This document shows positions 55,294-64,000 of a stretch of 64,000 bases of DNA, piece after piece. The position numbers and the translations under genes were made by a program. How positions within the stretch are numbered: the stretch's first letter is position 1; every line of letters starts with the position of its first letter. Origin of the DNA: Megamerina dolium (taxonomy: Eukaryota; Arthropoda; Insecta; Diptera; Megamerinidae); NCBI GenBank assembly GCA_963854835.1, contig OY978525.1:74569628-74633627 (forward strand). Direction: 5' to 3'. The notes beneath the pieces are model-generated. The model had not been told where the DNA came from. It saw only the letters and a program-made list of their open reading frames with translations, and did no database searches.

Positions 55294-55565
55294 GGTGGGT
55301 CAAATTTTTTCGACCCAAAGGCTCATCGTGATTCTTATTCTATGGGTCATTCTAAGCAAATTTGCCAAAGAAACCATAGCTCTAAAATGAATTTCGAGCC
55401 CCCGGCTTTTTCAAAATAGGTATTTTTTCTAGAAATATTCGAGAATAGAGGCAAAAAAATGCTATTTCCTTTAGCCAAATGTGTATGTGGGGGTTTTTTG
55501 GGTCGCGGAATCCATTTTTGACATTAATTTTTATTTTTGAGTGCCGCCAGAGGGCGCTTTCGTAC
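55290..55565 (+). repeat. Left ~275-bp terminal inverted repeat
   Basis: TTAGGGTGGGTCAAATTTTTTC...CCAGAGGGCGCTTTCGTAC. It pairs with 57965-58238 with scattered mismatches and small indels, for example around GGCTCATCG, AGCTCTAAAATGA and CCCCCGGCTTTT. Confidence 0.9.
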
Positions 55566-55838
55566 ATTTTTTTGGAAAAATATACGATACTGTTGTGGAA
55601 ATAGACGAATTTTTGACTTTGTATTGAATATATTCAAAATACATACTCGAATTATAAATTGTTAAATCATATTCCATACATTTTGTTCCTTTTTCCAGCT
55701 TTTCTAAAAATAAAATCGATAGATTTCAAGCTAAGACCTAAATCACAATTTTACCAGCTTTTGAAGGAAGAAAACCTCAAAATCTAGCTGGAAAATCTTA
55801 ATATTTATAAATTAATTAATTAATATTTAATTTTAAAC

Positions 55839-57572
55839 ATGGATCTATTGCCGTCAACCTCACAAGCCGCACCAACATCAATAAGTACCGAAAGTAGTTT
55901 GAAACATATTCCTTCTCACGATGTTCCTGCTTTTGGTATGTCTTCTGATTTGACTGGTCTGAATCTGCCAACTAAACAGGATATTTTAAGATGCTATTTT
56001 TTCTTGGCCGAACGTGCTAAAATGCAAAGTAAAATGTTTTCATATAAAACATTTACTCCTCAAGTGACAGACAAATTGATTGGAATTTGGAGCAAACTAA
56101 ATATTGAAATTATATGCAAACGAAATATTGTTAGAAAATTGAATACCTTGCTTGACAAATACTACACTGCAGATAAATGCAAAGCAAAAGGCTCCAGTGT
56201 CACATCTTTCTTACGATCCATAAAAGAATTATTTTACATTGGGAAATGTAAATGTGACTTGAAAGCAGCTCTATGCTCATGTGGAATGATTCCAGAAGAG
56301 TTGAAAGAGTTTATGATGGATCAACATAATGACAGAAGATCTACGATACCGGAATACCAGACAGAAATTGAAGAGCAAGCACCTACATCTACAATAATAG
56401 AAACAATTGAAGAGAGCCAGGGTCTAACATACGTGCCAGAAGAAGACCAGGAAAGTGATTATGAGCATAGTACACATTTAGTAGAAGCACAAAATGCATC
56501 TCAAACGAGAAACGAGAAACGAGGACCATATACACCCAGATTCGGTGCTTTCAAGTTTGCTATGATGTGTGACAGATTTGGTGTGTCAGATAGAATAGCA
56601 TCAGCATTGGCAACATCTCTCATGGAAGACATTGGCGTCAAAGATGGTCATGGCAATCTTGTCATTATGGACAAGTCTAAAGTTCGTAGAGAAAAAGTTA
56701 AATGTAGACAAAAAGTGCTTCATAATCGGTATGATGCTTCCAATTTAATTGCATTTTCATTCGACGGCAGAAAAAATGATTCTTTAACGATGGAAAAAAT
56801 CGATAACAAATTTCATCCAACGATGGTGAAAGAACCTCACCTAGTTGTTTTAAAGGAACCACATTCCCAATTATTAGGCTACATAAAAGTAGAAAATGAA
56901 GATTCTGAACACAAAGTCATCAAATTGAACGAATTTTTCATCAACAAAGCAATGTCTCTAGATTCTTTGATTGGCATATGCTGTGATGGTGAGCGAGCAA
57001 ATACTGGCATAAGAAATGGAATTTTGCGACGATTCGAAATGCAGTTAAACAGACCACTGCATTGGTTTGTGTGCCTTCTCCACTTTAACGAGCTTCCGTT
57101 ACGGCATTTGTTTGACACTTTGGAGAAATCATCCACCACTGGACCACGAACGACAACCGGAACGTTGAGCAAACAAATAGAAACTTGTGATAATGTTCCG
57201 GTATGTAATTTTTTTAAATTCGTTCGACGATGAAAAAAAATACGCGACTTAGCTCTAAAAAATATTTTACACTACCGTAACCATTTGGAAGATCCGATGC
57301 TACTGAGAGTTTATAAAAAGCCTATCATAAACTTCAATTGCACAGATTTTACGAATATGATTGACATGAATGATAATTCAATCTTATTCGAACCACCATT
57401 CACTCGAAATATTCCTTATGAATATCTACAACAATATTTAGAAGACATTGATCCACCGCTGCCTGATCCGAAAATTCCAGTACACATACAAGGAACGGAA
57501 AGACATGTTCAATTGCTGGCTAGTGTATCCAAAAGAGTTTTAGAACATAATCGAGAAGGAGTTTGGCGGTAA
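55839..57572 (+). CDS. Transposase-like protein of the TIR element, one in-frame TGA
   Basis: A single frame of 578 codons from ATG 55839 to TAA 57570-57572, broken only by TGA at 57231-57233 (codon 465). Visible parts: a Ser/Thr-rich start; a helical region (about 50-130); a Cys cluster (KCKCDLKAALCSCG, about 134-147) that could bind zinc; an acidic linker (IEEQAPTSTIIETIEES); a conserved-looking core with AFSFDGRKND (Asp near 309), CCDGERANTG (Asp at 383) and PLHWFVCLLHFNELPLRHLF (about 406-425). The spacing of the Asp-Gly motifs suggests an RNase H-like DDE/D transposase fold, but this is inference. After the TGA the frame continues for 112 codons (KKIRDLALKN, LASVSKRVLEHN). Alternatively, a GTATGT at 57200 could be a splice donor, although no good acceptor was found. 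Confidence 0.72.
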
Positions 57573-57964
57573 CATTAGAAAGTCGTGAAAAATTCGCTAG
57601 ACTTGACAGCAAGAAAGACTTTCAAAAATAACTCCTTCGCGTTTATTTCCTAAAACTCTTCGTTTTGTTTCTTAATTACTGAATTCAATTAATTTTTTTA
57701 TTAATTACAATTTATATGCTTTTATTATTTGTTATGTTGAATTTTAGAAGAAAAATTAAAGTAAAATATGCTTTGTTTACTCTTTGTCTTAAATTCGATA
57801 TAGGTCGTGAATGAATAACCCCCCCCCCCTTCCCCCATCATTTTTAACGCGAAACACTCTGGGCTATTTAAAGTTTTGGGTTGTCTTATGAGAAAGTCAA
57901 ATATTCGTCAATTTACACGAAAAATTTCGTAAATTTACCCACAAAAAACGATAAAATTAAAAAA

Positions 57965-62030
<4,066 letters not shown>

Positions 62031-62068
62031 TAAAATTTTCAACTTCAATTATTAAAAAAAAATATAAA

Positions 62069-63073
62069 TTAGTATTTTGTATGGCCTCCTTTATTTTTAA
62101 TTACCTCAGCCAATCTTTTTGGAATACTTGTTACTAAATTCTTCAATGTATCCTTCGATATTTCTTTCCACTCCTTCTGCATGCTTTCCCAAAACGATTT
62201 TAAGTTAGTACGAGAGTTAAAAGGAATTTTATCATCTAAAATGGTCCACAAATGTTCAATCGGATTTAGATCCGGTGATTGTGGAGGCCATTCTAATTTT
62301 TCAATTCCATTTTCATGAAAATACTTAGTTGCGATCTTGCATGTGTGCTTGGGATCATTATCCTGTTGAAATATAAAATCACCCAAACTCATTTCCTCAG
62401 CACTTCTTCCTAGGTTGGCCATCAAAATGTTGACATAATGCTCTCCAGTCATTTTGGTATCTATTTTGACAATTTGTCCTACACCGCTTGAGGAAAAACA
62501 ACCCCACATCATCAGAGAACCTCCACCGTGTTTAACTGTGTGCGAAACGTTCTTCGACTTCAGTCTCTGCGAAGGCTCACACCATACTCGCTTTCGTCTT
62601 TTTGAGTTTTTTAACTCAAATTTAGACTCGTCAGACCAAATAATGCGATTCCAGAAGGATTCTGGCATGGAAATATACTTTTTTGCAAACTCAAGCCGTT
62701 TTTTTATGTTTGCAGGTCGAAGGAGAGGCTTTTTCTTCGCATGGAAACTCTTTAATCCTTTTTCGTTGAGCCTCCGTTGTACTGTTCGTGAAGAAATATC
62801 CAAATTGGTTAATTCTTTTATTTCCCTTGCTGAGTTCAAAGGACCTTTTTTGGCCAGAATTAAAATTTGTCTGTCATCCTGTGCTGTTGTCTTGCTTTTT
62901 CTTCCGCAGAATTTCTTTAAACTTTCATTCGTTCCCAAAATTCGATGTTTTTCAACAATTTTTCTGGCTCCAGATATTGATATTTTATATTTTGCTGATA
63001 GCTCTTTATACCCATTGCCATTATTACGGTCCTTGATCAGCATATCCTTGACATCCTTCGACAACGGCTTCAT
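62069..63073 (-). CDS. Tc1-like DD34E transposase
   Basis: 334 codons on minus, ATG at 63071-63073 (the frame extends five codons upstream to a GTG, but this ATG gives the expected MKPLSKD start). Two helix-turn-helix regions (about 5-50 and 70-120) flank GRKSKTT (57-63), the GRPR-like hook site. The catalytic core has IIWSDESKF (D148), FIFQQDNDPKH (D238) and SPDLNPIEHLW (E273), giving 34 residues between D238 and E273, the DD34E signature of Tc1. A Gly-rich box (KHGGGSLMMWGCFSSSG) is in place. No stop or frameshift was found. Its length is normal for the family. It binds the inverted repeats and cuts and pastes the element at TA. Confidence 0.95.
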   Translation of the reverse strand: MKPLSKDVKDMLIKDRNNGNGYKELSAKYKISISGARKIVEKHRILGTNESLKKFCGRKSKTTAQDDRQILILAKKGPLNSAREIKELTNLDISSRTVQRRLNEKGLKSFHAKKKPLLRPANIKKRLEFAKKYISMPESFWNRIIWSDESKFELKNSKRRKRVWCEPSQRLKSKNVSHTVKHGGGSLMMWGCFSSSGVGQIVKIDTKMTGEHYVNILMANLGRSAEEMSLGDFIFQQDNDPKHTCKIATKYFHENGIEKLEWPPQSPDLNPIEHLWTILDDKIPFNSRTNLKSFWESMQKEWKEISKDTLKNLVTSIPKRLAEVIKNKGGHTKY

Positions 63074-63222
63074 TTTGCAAATCTTCACAATCTATTAATC
63101 CATATTCTAATTATTTTTATGCCACACACTATTTTAATTCATAAAAATGCATTACCTTTAAATTTCCGGTGTAAATCAATGAAAAGTAGAAAAAATTATT
63201 TAATTATTCTCAGCGAAATTGC

Positions 63223-63450
63223 ATTTTGCACTTTATTTTGTCCGACAATGAAACAAGTAACACTACTCTTTGCATGTATAGCTAAAAATAATCAAGAGTG
63301 TGTATAATTTTTTTTTTTTTCATTTGTACACTTTTGGGGAATCCCCCAATTAGAAAATAATATTTAACAGGGATGCAACTATTAATTGAGTACAAAATAT
63401 TCAAAATAATTTCGGCATAAAGGGTTTGCACTTTATTTTGTCCGACAGTG
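63223..63450 (-). repeat. Right inverted repeat with outer and inner repeats
   Basis: Outer tip ends at 63450 and inner copy spans 63223-63250; both read CA(C/T)TGTCGGACAAAATAAAG on minus. The spacing (about 200 bp) matches the left side. Confidence 0.87.
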
Positions 63451-63452
63451 TA

Positions 63453-64000
63453 TATATATGTACGATAGTGTACATATATAATATATATGTATACTATCGA
63501 TGCACTCTCCATGTGTGTATATTCTACATGAAAAAGCAACTTTTTGATATTCTCACTTATGAGTAGACCGCGTGATTTTAGTTGTCATGTATGCTTACAC
63601 AGGTATGCTTACGTAAGTGCAGAACTACGAATTGTGTGGGAAAGTGCTTTGTCAGCATTTTCACACCCAGCTGCAACTCAGTTGGCGCAATGTTCTGACA
63701 TTTCACAATTATAAGTAATATTAGTATGGATTGTGTATATCACAACTTCAAGCAATGTTGGTATGTGTATTGACAAATATGTAGTTCCCAATTTCGGGAA
63801 ATATGTCGCGAGGCAAAATATGCATATGTGCATATTTCATATTTTGGCTCGCAACATCCCTCCCTTCTCTCAGGAAGAAAAAATTAACATTATGAAATAA
63901 TAATAATTTTTTCTTATAAGACAGAAGTTAAAATTATGCTTATTTTGTAAAATTTAGAACAATTAAAAATGTATGATACTATTAGGAATAAAATACGAAG
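63453..64000. other. About 550 bp without a recognised gene
   Basis: AT-rich. An imperfect palindrome with 18-bp arms (CGATAGTGTACATATATA and its complement with one mismatch) is at 63463-63499. Nothing else was recognised. Confidence 0.5.

Noticed and set aside
55290..55300. TTAGGG at the ends of the TIR element as a telomere signal
   Set aside because: It occurs once per end as part of a long inverted repeat and is not tandemly repeated; higher flies do not use TTAGGG telomeres.

Overview
The window looks like a transposable-element island from a higher fly (Diptera, perhaps a tephritid or a relative). The evidence is the mixture of BEL/Pao, Ty3/gypsy, Jockey, R1-clade, RTE, PIF/Harbinger and Tc1 elements, short GT-AG introns, AT-rich DNA and long (TA)n and (TAA)n tracts. 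The species assignment is inference. I found no ordinary host gene, no rRNA or functional tRNA gene and no CRISPR array. Nearly every kilobase can be assigned to a mobile element, a piece of one, or a simple repeat.

Layout, left to right. 243-7110 is a PIF/Harbinger transposon with TAA target duplications. It carries a spliced Myb/SANT-like gene (+) and a decayed transposase (-), and it was invaded by a tRNA-derived SINE and a Jockey LINE. A second SINE with a 13-bp target duplication lies just outside it. 9463-14142 is a gypsy element (-) that lost its PR-RT-RNase H and received an RTE LINE. 14700-20850 is a BEL element (BEL-2, +) split by a 1,041-bp solo LTR and a SINE. 21032-28428 is a young BEL element (BEL-1) with almost identical LTRs. 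28825-35560 is another BEL (BEL-3, -). 35945-37375 is a BEL remnant (BEL-5). 37380-40970 is an R1-clade LINE (-), followed by (TAA)n, a LINE-like fragment, a second Jockey (-), a BEL-type LTR, a decayed SINE and a solo gypsy LTR. 45163-47490 is a BEL fragment (BEL-4, -). 47815-54073 is a second gypsy that inserted into the tail of a SINE. From 55236 to 63450 three elements alternate with (TA)n tracts: a TIR element with a transposase-like gene I cannot place, an RTE LINE, and an apparently intact Tc1 transposon.

How the parts relate. The autonomous machinery visible is gag-PR-RT-RH-IN for the LTR elements, EN-RT for the LINEs, and transposases for the DNA elements. The SINEs have no coding capacity and must be mobilised in trans. 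Many elements are nested, which gives a relative order of insertion. Only the Tc1 transposase is open and complete. The RTE at 58353 and the TIR element at 55290 have one or two disabling changes each, and BEL-1 is a recent deletion derivative.

Most interesting: (1) the 2.9-kb TIR element with ~275-bp inverted repeats and an unplaced transposase-like protein; (2) a gag-like zinc-knuckle ORF downstream of pol in BEL elements, where an envelope would usually be, which recurs in two RT-less relatives; (3) BEL-1, whose deletion fuses a truncated integrase in frame to an envelope-like tail; (4) a non-envelope third ORF in the second gypsy.
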